Shown piece by piece: positions 8,511 through 18,913 of a stretch of DNA of 64,000 bases. Position 1 is the stretch's first letter, and each line of letters opens with the position of its first letter. Below the pieces are notes generated by a model that had not been told where the DNA came from, searched no databases, and saw only the letters and a list, made by a program, of their open reading frames with translations. The position numbers and the translations under genes are program-made. Source of the stretch: Cellulomonas denverensis (GTDB lineage Bacteria; Actinomycetota; Actinomycetes; Actinomycetales; Cellulomonadaceae); NCBI RefSeq assembly GCF_012396125.1, contig NZ_JAAXOX010000012.1, forward strand, positions 56,906 to 120,905, in the 5' to 3' direction.

Positions 8511-9329
8511 GTGACCACCCCTGCACCCGAGGTCTACACCCACGGACACCATGACAGCGTGCTGCGCTCGCACCGCTGGCGCACCGCCGAGAACTCCGCC
8601 GCCTACCTGCTGCCTGCCCTGGAGCCGGGGCAGCGGCTGCTCGACGTCGGCTGCGGCCCCGGCACCCTGACCCTCGGCCTGGCCGCCCGGGTCGCGCCGG
8701 GCGAGGTGATCGGGATCGACCGCTCCGAGGCGGTGATCGAGCTGGCCCGGGACGAGGCCCGCCGCGCCGGCGCCACCAACGTCGAGTTCCAGACCGGTGA
8801 CGCCTACCACCTGCCGGTCGAGGACGACAGCGTCGACGTCGCGCACGCCCACCAGTTGCTGCAGCACCTGCAGGACCCGGTCGCCGCGCTGGTCGAGCTG
8901 CGCCGGGTGGTCCGCCCCGGCGGCGTGGTCGCGGTGCGGGACGCCGACTATGCCGGGATGACCTGGTTCCCGCAGGACCCGGCCCTGGACGAGTGGTCCG
9001 CGCTCTACCACGAGGTCACCCAAGCCAACGGAGCCGAGGCGGACGCCGGCCGGCGACTGCACTCCTGGGCACTGGAGGCCGGCTTCGACCCGGAGAACGT
9101 GGTCAGCACCGCCGGTGTCTGGTGCTATGCCTCACCGGAGGACCGGCGCTGGTGGTCCGGGCTGTGGGCCGAGCGCTGCACCGAGTCGGACTTCGCCCGG
9201 CAGGCGGTGGAGCACGGGCTCGCCGACGAGGTCGGCCTGGAGCAGCTCGCCGCCGGGTGGCGCGAGTGGGGCGAGCAGCCCGGCGGCTGGTTCGCGGTGC
9301 TGCACGGCGAGGTGTTGGCCCGGGTCTGA
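8511..9329 (+). CDS. Class I SAM-dependent methyltransferase
   Basis: A 272-residue methyltransferase of the Methyltransf_11/UbiE-like group. Motif I is LLDVGCGPGTLTLGLA; the acidic end of strand 2 is GIDRSE; motif II/III regions are DVAHAHQLLQHL and LRRVVRPGGVVAVRDADY. The C-terminal part (WWSGLWAERC and onward) resembles small-molecule methyltransferases. The acceptor is unknown and the neighbours do not help. The GTG start has TAGCGT ending 6 nt upstream. It appears to be a single-gene unit. Confidence 0.8.
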   Translation: MTTPAPEVYTHGHHDSVLRSHRWRTAENSAAYLLPALEPGQRLLDVGCGPGTLTLGLAARVAPGEVIGIDRSEAVIELARDEARRAGATNVEFQTGDAYHLPVEDDSVDVAHAHQLLQHLQDPVAALVELRRVVRPGGVVAVRDADYAGMTWFPQDPALDEWSALYHEVTQANGAEADAGRRLHSWALEAGFDPENVVSTAGVWCYASPEDRRWWSGLWAERCTESDFARQAVEHGLADEVGLEQLAAGWREWGEQPGGWFAVLHGEVLARV

Positions 9330-9365
9330 GCGTGCGGCACCGGCCCGGCGATTAGGCTCGGGGCC

Positions 9366-10148
9366 ATGCGGATTGCGAGATTCACCACCGGAGACGACCC
9401 CCGCTACGCCCTCGTGGAGGGGGAGCCCGGCCAGGAGCAGCTGGTGGTCATCACCGGCGATCCGATCTACACCCCGGTGCAGCCCACCGGAGAGCGCATC
9501 CCGCTGGGCGACGGCGTCCGGCTGCTGGCGCCGGTGATCCCGCGCTCCAAGATCGTCGGGGTCGGCCGCAACTACGCCGACCACGCCGCGGAGATGGGCA
9601 ACGAGGTCCCGGTCTCCCCGCTGCTGTTCCTCAAGCCGAACACCTCCGTGGTCGGCCCGGACGACCCGATCGTGCTGCCGGACTGGACCGAGGAGGTCTC
9701 CTACGAGGCCGAGCTGGCGGTGGTGATCGGCAAGGTCACCAAGGACGTCACCCCGGAGAACGCCCTGCACTACGTCTTCGGCTACACCGTCGCCAACGAC
9801 ATCACCGCCCGGGACGCCCAGCGCACCGACTCCCAGTGGGTCCGGGCCAAGGGCTTCGACGGCTCCTGCCCGCTCGGCCCCTGGGTGGTCCCCGGGCTGG
9901 ACGTGGAGGATCTGGCGGTGCGGTCCCGGGTGAACGGCGAGACCAAGCAGGACGGGCGCACCTCGCAGCTGATCTTCGACGTGCCGGCCCTGATCTCGTA
10001 CATCTCCGAGGTGATGACCCTGCTGCCCGGCGACGTGATCCTGACCGGCACCCCGGCCGGGGTCGGGCTGCTGGAGTCGCGCGACGTGGTCGAGGTCGAG
10101 GTGGAGGAGATCGGCGTGCTGCGGAACCCGGTGCTGCGCCGGGGCTGA
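9366..10148 (+). CDS. Fumarylacetoacetate hydrolase family protein
   Basis: A 260-residue FAH-fold enzyme. The core motifs are GVGRNYADHAAEMG, LFLKPNTSVVGP, YEAELAVVIGK (metal-binding Glu pair), TVANDITARDAQ and LTGTPAGVGLL. Members hydrolyse or decarboxylate beta-diketo acids or acylpyruvates; oxaloacetate decarboxylase and acylpyruvase activities are known for short members like this one. No catabolic genes lie nearby, so the substrate cannot be inferred. It sits one gene before gltX, an arrangement I recall from related actinobacteria. TAGGCT ends 7 nt before the ATG. Confidence 0.85.
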   Translation: MRIARFTTGDDPRYALVEGEPGQEQLVVITGDPIYTPVQPTGERIPLGDGVRLLAPVIPRSKIVGVGRNYADHAAEMGNEVPVSPLLFLKPNTSVVGPDDPIVLPDWTEEVSYEAELAVVIGKVTKDVTPENALHYVFGYTVANDITARDAQRTDSQWVRAKGFDGSCPLGPWVVPGLDVEDLAVRSRVNGETKQDGRTSQLIFDVPALISYISEVMTLLPGDVILTGTPAGVGLLESRDVVEVEVEEIGVLRNPVLRRG

Positions 10149-10199
10149 CGACCCCGCTAGGGTCGGCGGGCACCGCGCCAGCACGACGACAGGAGCGCC

Positions 10200-11678
10200 A
10201 TGGACCTGCAGTCCGTGCTCGACACCGTGACCGACACCCTCTACAGCCACTGGCTGATCTACGTCCTGATCGGCGTGGGCCTGTGGTTCACCCTGCGCAC
10301 CGGCTTCGTCCAGGTGCGGATGTTTCCCGCCATGCTGCGTCAGCTGTCCAGCTCGCGCACCGGCGCCGAGGGCGGCATCTCCTCCTTCCAGGCCTTCGCG
10401 GTCGGGCTCGCCTCGCGGGTCGGCACCGGGAACATCGCCGGGGTGGCGGTGGCGCTGACCCTCGGCGGGCCGGGTGCGGTGTTCTGGATGTGGGTGGTCG
10501 CCGCGGTCGGGATGGCCACCGGTCTGGTCGAGGCCACCCTGGCGCAGATCTTCAAGGTCCGGGACCCGGACGGCTCCTACCGGGGCGGCCCGGCGTACTA
10601 CATCCAGCGCGGCCTGGGCTCGCGGCGGTGGGGGATCGTCTTCGCGGTGCTGCTGGTCTTCACCTTCGGCTTCGCGTTCAACATGGTGCAGGCGAACACC
10701 ATCGCCAGCACCCTCGACTCCTCGCATGGCGTCCCGGTCGGGCTGACCGCGGTGCTGCTGATGGTGCTGGCGGCGCCGGTGCTGTTCGGCGGCGTGCGCC
10801 GGGTGGCCCGGGTGGCCGAGTGGATGCTGCCGCTGATGGCCGGCGCCTACCTGCTGCTGGCCGCAGTGATCATCGCGCTGAACCTGTCGGCGGTCCCGGA
10901 CGTGCTGAGCCAGATCGTGCGGGGCGCCTTCGGGCTGGACACCGCGCTGGCCGGCACGGCGGGCGGCATCCTCGCGGCGGTGCTGAACGGTGCCCGGCGT
11001 GGGCTGTTCTCCAACGAGGCGGGGATGGGCTCGGCGCCGAACACCGCCGCCACCGCCACCGTCACCCACCCGGTCAAGCAGGGCCTGGTGCAGTCGCTCG
11101 GCGTGTTCGTCGACACCATGCTGGTCTGCACCGCCACCGCGTTCATCGTGCTGTGCGCCGGGCCCGAGGTGTACCTGCCGGGCCGCACCGAGCAGAGCGC
11201 CGGCGCCGTGCTGACCACCGACGCCGTGGTGCACGAGCTGGGCGGCTGGACCGCGGTGCTGATGACCGTGATCGTCTTCGTCTTCGCGTTCAGTTCGGTG
11301 CTGGGCAACTACGCCTACGCCGAGGTCAATCTCACCTTCCTCCGGGTGCGCGGCCGGGCGCTGACCCTGCTGCGCACCGCGGTGCTGGCGGCGGTCGGGC
11401 TCGGCTCGCTGGCCGCGCTGAACACGGTGTGGGCGATCGCGGACATCGCGATGGCGCTGATGGCGACGGTGAACCTGGTGGCGATCGTGCTGTTGTCGAG
11501 GTGGGCGCTGGGTGCGCTCGCGGACTTCCGGGCCGCCCGGGCGGCGGGGCGGGACGACCGGTTCGTCGGCCACGGCAACCCACTGCTGCCCGGCGACGTC
11601 CCGGGCGACGTCTGGGCACCGGGCGCCCGGGACGGGATCGTGGCGCTCGCGGCGGAGGGCGCGGCCGAGCCTCGCTAG
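10200..11678 (+). CDS. Alanine/glycine:cation symporter (AGCS family)
   Basis: A 492-residue membrane transporter. It begins with a hydrophobic segment and the block [12 protein letters not shown], and contains the family signatures [18 protein letters not shown] and [13 protein letters not shown]. Around ten to eleven membrane helices are visible. It should take up alanine or glycine with Na+. Start: ATG 10200 after the ribosome-binding site AGGAG (10191). Its TAG stop (11676-11678) is also the first half of the TAGGCT -10 of gltX. Confidence 0.9.
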   Translation: MDLQSVLDTVTDTLYSHWLIYVLIGVGLWFTLRTGFVQVRMFPAMLRQLSSSRTGAEGGISSFQAFAVGLASRVGTGNIAGVAVALTLGGPGAVFWMWVVAAVGMATGLVEATLAQIFKVRDPDGSYRGGPAYYIQRGLGSRRWGIVFAVLLVFTFGFAFNMVQANTIASTLDSSHGVPVGLTAVLLMVLAAPVLFGGVRRVARVAEWMLPLMAGAYLLLAAVIIALNLSAVPDVLSQIVRGAFGLDTALAGTAGGILAAVLNGARRGLFSNEAGMGSAPNTAATATVTHPVKQGLVQSLGVFVDTMLVCTATAFIVLCAGPEVYLPGRTEQSAGAVLTTDAVVHELGGWTAVLMTVIVFVFAFSSVLGNYAYAEVNLTFLRVRGRALTLLRTAVLAAVGLGSLAALNTVWAIADIAMALMATVNLVAIVLLSRWALGALADFRAARAAGRDDRFVGHGNPLLPGDVPGDVWAPGARDGIVALAAEGAAEPR

Positions 11679-11688
11679 GCTGGCGGGT

Positions 11689-13173
11689 GTGAGCTCCGAC
11701 ATCCGCGTTCGTTTCTGCCCGTCCCCGACCGGTACGCCGCATGTCGGCCTGATCCGGACCGCCCTGTTCAACTGGGCCTACGCCCGGCACGTCGGCGGCA
11801 CGTTCGTGTTCCGGATCGAGGACACCGACCCGGCCCGCGACTCCGAGGAGAGCTACCAGCAGCTGCTGGACGCGCTGCGCTGGCTCGGCCTGGACTGGGA
11901 CGAGGGGGTCGAGGTCGGCGGGCCGCACGAGCCCTACCGGCAGTCGCAGCGGATGGACCTGTACGCCGACGTCGCCCGGCGCCTGGTCGAGGGCGGCTAC
12001 GCCTACGAGTCGTTCAGCACCCCGGAGGAGGTCGAGGCCCGGCACCGTGCCGCCGGCCGGGACCCGAAGCTGGGCTACGACGGCCACGACCGCGACCTGA
12101 CCGACGAGCAGAAGGCCGCCTACCGCGCCGAGGGCCGTGAGCCGGTGCTGCGGCTGCGGATGCCGGACGAGGACATCACCTTCACCGACCTGGTCCGCGG
12201 CGACGTGACCTTCAAGGCCGGCTCGGTGCCGGACTACGTGATCGTGCGGGCCAACGGCCACCCGCTCTACACCCTGGTCAACCCGATCGACGACGCGCTG
12301 ATGAACATCACCCATGTGCTGCGCGGCGAGGACCTGCTGTCCAGCACCCCGCGCCAGGTGGTGCTCTACCGGGCGCTGCTGGAGCTCGGTGTGGCCAGTG
12401 TGATGCCGGAGTTCGGCCACCTGCCCTACGTGATGGGCGAGGGCAACAAGAAGCTGTCCAAGCGCGACCCGGAGTCGAACCTGTTCCTGCACCGGGAGCG
12501 CGGCTTCACCCCGGAGGGCCTGCTGAACTACCTGTCGCTGCTCGGCTGGTCGATCGGCCCGGACCGGGACATCTTCACCGTGCCGGAGCTGGTCGAGGCC
12601 TTCGACATCCACGACGTGAACCCGAACCCGGCCCGCTTCGACCTGAAGAAGGCAGAGGCGATCAACGCCGACCACATCCGGATGCTGGCCCCCGACGACT
12701 TCCGCGACCGCCTGGTGCCCTACCTGCACCGGGCCGGCCTGGTGCTCGCGGACTCCTACGCCGACCTGGAGGCCGCCCACCGGCAGCTGCTGGATGCCGC
12801 CGCGCCGCTGATCCAGACCCGGATCAAGCTGCTCGGCGAGGCGCCGGACATGCTCGGCTTCCTGTTCGTCGACGACGCCGCGCTGGTGGTCGAGGAGGAC
12901 GCCCGGGCCGCGCTCAAGGGCGAGCCCGCCGCCGCCCTGGACGCCGCCACCGCGGCCCTGGAGCCGCTGACCGACTTCAGCACCGCCACCGTCGAGCAGG
13001 CACTGCAGGCCGCCCTGGTGGACGGCCTGGGCCTCAAGCCGCGATTCGCCTTCACCCCGCTGCGGGTGGCGGTCTCCGGCCGCCGGGTCTCGCCGCCGCT
13101 GTTCGAGTCCCTGGAGCTGCTGGGCAAGGACTCCGCCCTGGCCCGGATCGCCGCCCTGCGCGCCACGCTGTGA
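11689..13173 (+). CDS. gltX: Glutamyl-tRNA synthetase
   Basis: A 494-residue class I synthetase. The HIGH-type motif is [10 protein letters not shown] (11-20) and the KMSKS-type motif is KLSKR (255-259). Actinobacteria usually lack GlnRS, and GluRS there also charges tRNA-Gln with glutamate for later amidation. The two substrate tRNA genes lie less than 1.2 kb downstream, which suits that role. GTG 11689 was chosen because it starts the conserved [11 protein letters not shown] block; TAGGCT ends 7 nt upstream. A longer frame from 11512 is a shadow of the symporter gene. Confidence 0.95.
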   Translation: MSSDIRVRFCPSPTGTPHVGLIRTALFNWAYARHVGGTFVFRIEDTDPARDSEESYQQLLDALRWLGLDWDEGVEVGGPHEPYRQSQRMDLYADVARRLVEGGYAYESFSTPEEVEARHRAAGRDPKLGYDGHDRDLTDEQKAAYRAEGREPVLRLRMPDEDITFTDLVRGDVTFKAGSVPDYVIVRANGHPLYTLVNPIDDALMNITHVLRGEDLLSSTPRQVVLYRALLELGVASVMPEFGHLPYVMGEGNKKLSKRDPESNLFLHRERGFTPEGLLNYLSLLGWSIGPDRDIFTVPELVEAFDIHDVNPNPARFDLKKAEAINADHIRMLAPDDFRDRLVPYLHRAGLVLADSYADLEAAHRQLLDAAAPLIQTRIKLLGEAPDMLGFLFVDDAALVVEEDARAALKGEPAAALDAATAALEPLTDFSTATVEQALQAALVDGLGLKPRFAFTPLRVAVSGRRVSPPLFESLELLGKDSALARIAALRATL

Positions 13174-13943
13174 CCGCGGGGACCATCGACGGGGTCCTGT
13201 TCGACATCGACGACACCCTGGTCGACACCCGGGGCGCGTTCGCCCTGGCGCTGGCCGCGGTGTCGGCGGTGTGGCTGCCGGGCCTGGCGCCGGAGCGTGC
13301 CGGGGAGGTGCTGGCGCACTGGCGTGCCGACGTGCACGGCCGGTACCGCCAGTACACCCGCGGCGAGGTCGGTTACGACCAACAGCGGATGGACCGGGCC
13401 AACGACCTGCACCGGGACTTCGGCGGGCCGCAGCTGGACGAGCAGGGTTATGCCGAGTGGAACGCGCTGTTCGAGCGGACGTTCTCCGGTTCCTGGGCCG
13501 CGCACGCCGACGCCTCGGTGCTGGTGGACCGGTTGCTGGCGGCCGGGATCAAGGTCGGGGCGCTGTCGAATGCCGGCACCGCGTACCAGGTGCGCAAGCT
13601 GACCGGCGCCGGATTGATCGACCGGGTGCCGATGCTGGTCGGCGTGGACACCCTGGGCTTCGGCAAACCCGACCCCCGGGTGTTCACCGAGGCCTGCGCC
13701 CGGCTGGGCACCGCACCGGAGCGGACCGCCTACGTGGGCGATGAGCTGGATGTGGACGCCCGGGCGGCGACCGCGGCGGGCCTGACCGGGATCTGGCTGG
13801 ACCGCAGCGGTGCCGGATCGGCGGTGCACGCCGGCCGGGTGGTGACGGCGGGGGAGTCGGACCGGGTGATCCGCTCGCTCGCGGAGCTGCCGGGGCTGCT
13901 CGGCCTGGACCGACCGGGCGATCGGCCCGGACCGGGCGCGTGA
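13170..13943 (+). CDS. HAD-superfamily hydrolase
   Basis: A 257-residue haloacid dehalogenase-like phosphatase. Motif I is [11 protein letters not shown] (nucleophile and acid Asp pair), motif II is ALSNAG, motif III is [10 protein letters not shown] (lysine) and motif IV is [14 protein letters not shown] helical C1 cap lies between motifs I and II. It probably dephosphorylates a small metabolite; the substrate is unknown. It overlaps the gltX stop codon by 4 bp (GTGA), so it is co-translated with GluRS. Confidence 0.85.
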   Translation: MTAGTIDGVLFDIDDTLVDTRGAFALALAAVSAVWLPGLAPERAGEVLAHWRADVHGRYRQYTRGEVGYDQQRMDRANDLHRDFGGPQLDEQGYAEWNALFERTFSGSWAAHADASVLVDRLLAAGIKVGALSNAGTAYQVRKLTGAGLIDRVPMLVGVDTLGFGKPDPRVFTEACARLGTAPERTAYVGDELDVDARAATAAGLTGIWLDRSGAGSAVHAGRVVTAGESDRVIRSLAELPGLLGLDRPGDRPGPGA

Positions 13944-13965
13944 CCGGCGGCACACCGGGGCCGGT

Positions 13966-13995
13966 TTGGTACCCGGGCCGCCGGTCCGGTAGTGT
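13966..13995 (+). promoter_or_regulatory. Possible promoter for tRNA-Gln
   Basis: TTGGTA (13966-13971), an 18-nt spacer and TAGTGT (13990-13995). The predicted start is about 95 nt before the tRNA, leaving a GC-rich leader to be processed off. No better candidate is visible in this gap. Confidence 0.35.
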
Positions 13996-14096
13996 TCCCG
14001 GTCGGTACGGCGTCCACTGAGCGCCGGTCCTCCTCTCCCTCGTGGCGCCGGTCGCCGCGATGGAAAGCGGCCCGGACCAGGGGAAATGCCCGCCAT

Positions 14097-14168
14097 TGGG
14101 GTATGGTGTAATTGGCAGCACGAGTGATTCTGGTTCACTTAGTCTAGGTTCGAGTCCTGGTACCCCAG
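14097..14168 (+). tRNA. tRNA-Gln (anticodon CTG)
   Basis: The acceptor arms TGGGGTA (14097-14103) and TACCCCA (14161-14167) pair fully. The anticodon stem AGTGA/TCACT encloses the loop TTCTGGT with anticodon CTG at 14130-14132. The T arm contains GGTTCGAGTCC. The discriminator is G and the CCA end is not encoded. Confidence 0.95.
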
Positions 14169-14204
14169 CGCACGATCTGGTGGAGGAAGCCCCTCGGGGC
14201 GGAT

Positions 14205-14233
14205 TTCGCAGGCCGCGCAGGATGCTGTAGAGT
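14205..14233 (+). promoter_or_regulatory. Promoter for tRNA-Glu
   Basis: TTCGCA (14205-14210), a 17-nt spacer and TAGAGT (14228-14233). The start of transcription would fall about 30 nt before the tRNA. The tRNA-Glu gene can therefore be expressed separately from tRNA-Gln. Confidence 0.5.
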
Positions 14234-14269
14234 AGTTCCCGGTCAAGCCCGCACGGGTCTGATCACTAG

Positions 14270-14342
14270 GCCCCCATCGTCTAGCGGCCTAGGACGCCGC
14301 CCTCTCACGGCGGTAACAGGGGTTCAAATCCCCTTGGGGGTA
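14270..14342 (+). tRNA. tRNA-Glu (anticodon CTC)
   Basis: The acceptor arms GCCCCCA (14270-14276) and TGGGGGT (14335-14341) pair fully. The anticodon stem CCGCC/GGCGG encloses CTCTCAC with anticodon CTC at 14304-14306. The T arm is AGGGGTTCAAATCCCCT. The discriminator is A and CCA is not encoded. Confidence 0.96.
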
Positions 14343-14348
14343 CAGAGG

Positions 14349-14383
14349 AAAGGCCCGGTCACAGAAATGTGATCGGGCCTTTC
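14349..14383 (+). terminator. Rho-independent terminator after tRNA-Glu
   Basis: AAAGGCCCGGTCAC (14349-14362) pairs with GTGATCGGGCCTTT (14369-14382), with one G-T wobble and a 6-nt loop. The right arm ends in TTT followed by CT. It also separates the tRNA unit from the convergent ndgR gene. Confidence 0.8.
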
Positions 14384-14447
14384 TGGCTCTCTGGCCAGGA
14401 ATGACCACCGGCCGGGCCACCCGTGGGCGACCCGGCCGGTGGGCGTC

Positions 14448-15167
14448 TCACTCCGAGGTGCGGCGCAGCACCTCGGTCAGCCGGTTGGCGGCGGAGACCA
14501 CCGCGGCGGCGTGCAGCCGGCCGGGCTGGCGGGACAGCCGCTCCACCGGCCCGGAGATGGACACCGCGGCGACCACCCGGCCGGACTGGCCCCGGACCGG
14601 CGCAGAGACCGACGCCACGCCGACCTCGCGCTCGGACACCGACTGCGCCCAGCCGCGGCGGCGGACGCCGGACAGGATGGTGGCGGTGAACTTCGACCCC
14701 TGCAGGCCCCGGTGCAGCCGGTCTGGCTCCTCCCAGGCGAGCAGGATCTGCGCGGCCGAGCCGGCGGTCATGGTCAGGGTGGCGCCGACCGGGATCGAGT
14801 CCCGCAGGCCGATCGGGCGCTCGGCGGCGGCCACGCAGATCCGCTGATCGCCCTGGCGCCGGTACAGCTGGGCGCTCTCCCCGGTGTGGTCGCGCAGCGC
14901 GGTCAGCACCGGGCCCGCGGCGGCCAGCAACCGGTCCTCGCCGGCGGCGCTGGCCAGCTCGCTCAGCCGCGGGCCGAGCACGAACCGGCCCTGCATGTCG
15001 CGGCCCACCAGGCGGTGATGCTCCAGCGCGACGGCCAGACGGTGCGCGGTCGGCCGGGCCAGATGAGTGGCGTTGACCAGCTGCGCGAGGGTGGCGGGGC
15101 CCGCCTCAAGAGCGTTGAGGACGGCCGCGGCCTTGTCCAGAACGCCGACTCCGCTAGAGTTGTCCAT
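14448..15167 (-). CDS. ndgR: IclR-family regulator, NdgR/LtbR-like
   Basis: A 239-residue IclR regulator. The N-terminal winged helix has LAQLVNATHLARPTAHRLA as the helix-turn-helix; the C-terminal IclR effector domain follows (for example MTAGSAAQILLAW and VAAVSISGP). It is divergent from leuCD, exactly as NdgR is in Streptomyces and LtbR in Corynebacterium, where the protein controls leucine and methionine biosynthesis. A perfect inverted repeat lies between the two genes. The ATG has CAATAT ending 6 nt upstream. Orthology rests on context plus family. Confidence 0.87.
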   Translation of the reverse strand: MDNSSGVGVLDKAAAVLNALEAGPATLAQLVNATHLARPTAHRLAVALEHHRLVGRDMQGRFVLGPRLSELASAAGEDRLLAAAGPVLTALRDHTGESAQLYRRQGDQRICVAAAERPIGLRDSIPVGATLTMTAGSAAQILLAWEEPDRLHRGLQGSKFTATILSGVRRRGWAQSVSEREVGVASVSAPVRGQSGRVVAAVSISGPVERLSRQPGRLHAAAVVSAANRLTEVLRRTSE

Positions 15168-15179
15168 AGGTCGATATTG

Positions 15180-15200
15180 GCGTCTCAGCCGCTGAGACGC
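15180..15200. promoter_or_regulatory. Inverted repeat, candidate NdgR operator
   Basis: GCGTCTCAG (15180-15188) and CTGAGACGC (15192-15200) form a perfect 9-bp inverted repeat around CCG. A further TCTCAG half site occurs closer to leuC. The repeat lies 13 bp from the ndgR start and 54 bp from the leuC start, a suitable place to control both genes. Confidence 0.55.
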
Positions 15201-15253
15201 AAGTGCGACACCCGAGAAACATCTCAGCGAGCCCCCACGCGAGAGGACCAGAC

Positions 15254-16708
<1,455 letters not shown>

Positions 16709-16734
16709 CCGACCCCCACCGAATCGAGTCCGTG

Positions 16735-17400
16735 ATGGAAAAGTTCACTCAGCACACCGGCGTCGGGGTCCCGCTGCGGCGCAGCAACGTCGACACCGAC
16801 CAGATCATCCCGGCCGTGTACCTCAAGCGGGTCACCCGGACCGGCTTCGAGGACGCGCTGTTCTCCGCCTGGCGCAACGACCCCGAGTTCGTGCTCAACC
16901 AGGACGCCTACCGCTCCGGCTCCGTGCTGGTCGCCGGGCCCGACTTCGGCACCGGCTCCTCGCGTGAGCACGCGGTCTGGGCGCTGAAGGACTACGGCTT
17001 CAAGGCCGTGCTGTCCGCCCGGTTCGCCGACATCTTCCGCGGCAACTCGGGCAAGCAGGGGCTGCTGGCCGCGCAGGTCGCCCAGGAGGACATCGAGCTG
17101 ATCTGGAAGGTGCTGGAGACCCACCCCGGCGCCGAGGTGACCGTGGACCTGGGCACCCGCACCGCCACCTGCGAGGACGTCGTGGTGCCCTTCCACGTCG
17201 ACGACTACACCCGCTGGCGGCTGATGGAGGGGCTGGACGACATCGGCCTGACCCTGCAGCACGAGCAGGACATCACCGCCTTCGAGCAGACCCGCGCCGC
17301 CTGGCGGCCGAAGACCCTTCCGGCCAAGCACCTGCCGCCGGCCCCGGTCCGCCCGGCCCGGCCGGTCGAGCTCACCCTCGGCCGTCGCCCGGGGGCCTGA
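16735..17400 (+). CDS. leuD: 3-isopropylmalate dehydratase, small subunit
   Basis: A 221-residue swivel-domain partner of LeuC. Typical blocks are [21 protein letters not shown] in part, [17 protein letters not shown] and the C-terminal [13 protein letters not shown] 16735 begins the conserved MEKFTxHTG; a GTG one codon earlier is possible. About 25 Pro/Ala/Arg-rich residues extend the C-terminus beyond the enzyme fold. Confidence 0.95.
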   Translation: MEKFTQHTGVGVPLRRSNVDTDQIIPAVYLKRVTRTGFEDALFSAWRNDPEFVLNQDAYRSGSVLVAGPDFGTGSSREHAVWALKDYGFKAVLSARFADIFRGNSGKQGLLAAQVAQEDIELIWKVLETHPGAEVTVDLGTRTATCEDVVVPFHVDDYTRWRLMEGLDDIGLTLQHEQDITAFEQTRAAWRPKTLPAKHLPPAPVRPARPVELTLGRRPGA

Positions 17401-17443
17401 CCGGCCCGCGCGCCCGCGCGCGCCCGCCCCGCGCGTCCGGTAG

Positions 17444-17506
17444 CGCCGAGAGTGCACGAATGCACGCCTCCCAGCCCGGGAGAGCGGCATTCGTGCACTC
17501 TCGGCG
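17444..17506. repeat. 20-bp perfect inverted repeat with nested hairpin
   Basis: The arms 17444-17463 and 17487-17506 are perfect 20-bp reverse complements; the core contains GAGAGTGCACGAATGC. The 23-nt loop holds a second hairpin, CTCCC (17468-17472) with GGGAG (17478-17482). No T tract follows on either strand. It could stop transcription between leuD and murA, but a 20-bp perfect arm looks more like a dispersed palindromic element. Confidence 0.8.
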
Positions 17507-17564
17507 GGAGCGTGTCCCGCGCGTTGGGCGGTGAGTGGGGCCGGCGGTGCGGGACGATGGGGGG

Positions 17565-18881
17565 ATGAGCGATCTGCTGTACGTGAACGGTGGGACTCCG
17601 CTGACCGGGGAGATCACCGTGCGGGGGGCCAAGAACTTCGTCTCCAAGGCCATGGTGGCGGCGCTGCTGGGGGAGACCCCGAGCGTGCTGCGCAACGTGC
17701 CGCAGATCCGGGACGTCGGCGTGGTCTCCGGGCTGCTGGAGCTGCACGGCGTGCGGGTGCAGGCCGATCCGGCGGCCGGGGTGCTACACCTGGACCCCTC
17801 CGCCGTGGAGTCCGCGCACGTGGCCGACATCGACGCGCATGCCGGGTCGAGCCGGATCCCGATCCTGTTCTGCGGACCGCTGCTGCATCGGCTCGGCGAG
17901 GCGTTCATCCCCGACCTGGGCGGCTGCCGGATCGGTGACCGGCCGATCGACTACCACCTGGAGATCCTGCGCCAGTTCGGCGCGGTGGTGGACAAGCGTG
18001 AGGCCGGCATCCACATCCGGGCGCCCCGGCGGTTGCAGGGCACCAAGATCACCCTGCCGTACCCGAGCGTGGGCGCCACCGAGCAGCTGCTGCTGACCGC
18101 GGTCCGGGCCGAGGGCATCACCGAGCTCAGTAACGCCGCGATCGAGCCCGAGATCATGGACCTGATCAACGTGCTGCAGAAGATGGGCGCGATCATCTCC
18201 GTCGACACCGACCGGGTGATCCGGATCGAGGGCGTCGACCGGTTGACCGGCTTCCAGCACACCGCCCTGGCCGACCGGATCGAGGCGGCCTCCTGGGCGT
18301 CCGCGGCCCTGGCGACCGGCGGCGACATCTACGTACGCGGCGCCACCCAGCCGGAGATGACCACCTTCCTCAACACCTTCCGCAAGGTCGGTGGCGAGTT
18401 CGTGATCGACGACGACGGGATCCGGTTCTTCCACCCCGGCGGCGACCTGCGGTCGATCGTGCTGGAGACCGACGTGCACCCGGGCTTCATGACCGACTGG
18501 CAGCAGCCGCTGGTCGTGGCGCTGACCCAGGCCAAGGGCCTGTCGATCGTGCACGAGACGGTGTACGAGAACCGGTTCGGCTTCACCGACGCGCTGCGCG
18601 GGATGGGCGCCACGATCCAGGTCTACAAGGAGTGCCTGGGCGGGCGGCCGTGCCGGTTCGGGCAGCGGAACTTCTACCACTCGGCGGTGATCTCGGGCCC
18701 GTCGCCGCTGTCCGCCGCGAACATCGAGGTCCCGGACCTGAGGGGCGGATTCAGCCACCTGATCGCCGCGCTGACCGCCAAGGGCACCTCGCAGGTGCGC
18801 GGGATCAGCCTGATCGACCGGGGCTACGAGCACTTCACCGACAAGCTCACCGCCCTGGGCGCCGAGTTCGATCGCGGCTGA
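17565..18881 (+). CDS. murA: UDP-N-acetylglucosamine 1-carboxyvinyltransferase
   Basis: A 438-residue enzyme for the first committed step of peptidoglycan synthesis, adding enolpyruvate to UDP-GlcNAc. Catalytic K23-N24 (RGAKNFVSKAM) and the PEP-binding cysteine C121 (GGCRIGDRPID) are present. The cysteine is the fosfomycin target; some actinobacteria such as mycobacteria have Asp there instead. ATG 17565 has GACGAT ending 6 nt upstream. A longer frame starting at 17535 lacks support. Confidence 0.93.
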   Translation: MSDLLYVNGGTPLTGEITVRGAKNFVSKAMVAALLGETPSVLRNVPQIRDVGVVSGLLELHGVRVQADPAAGVLHLDPSAVESAHVADIDAHAGSSRIPILFCGPLLHRLGEAFIPDLGGCRIGDRPIDYHLEILRQFGAVVDKREAGIHIRAPRRLQGTKITLPYPSVGATEQLLLTAVRAEGITELSNAAIEPEIMDLINVLQKMGAIISVDTDRVIRIEGVDRLTGFQHTALADRIEAASWASAALATGGDIYVRGATQPEMTTFLNTFRKVGGEFVIDDDGIRFFHPGGDLRSIVLETDVHPGFMTDWQQPLVVALTQAKGLSIVHETVYENRFGFTDALRGMGATIQVYKECLGGRPCRFGQRNFYHSAVISGPSPLSAANIEVPDLRGGFSHLIAALTAKGTSQVRGISLIDRGYEHFTDKLTALGAEFDRG

Positions 18882-18913
18882 GCGCCGGACCGTCCCGGGT
18901 AGCATCCCTTCCC

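Noticed and set aside
17444..17506. Palindrome read simply as the leuD terminator
   Set aside because: The 20-bp perfect arms, nested stem and lack of a T tract fit a mobile or dispersed palindrome better, though it may also terminate.
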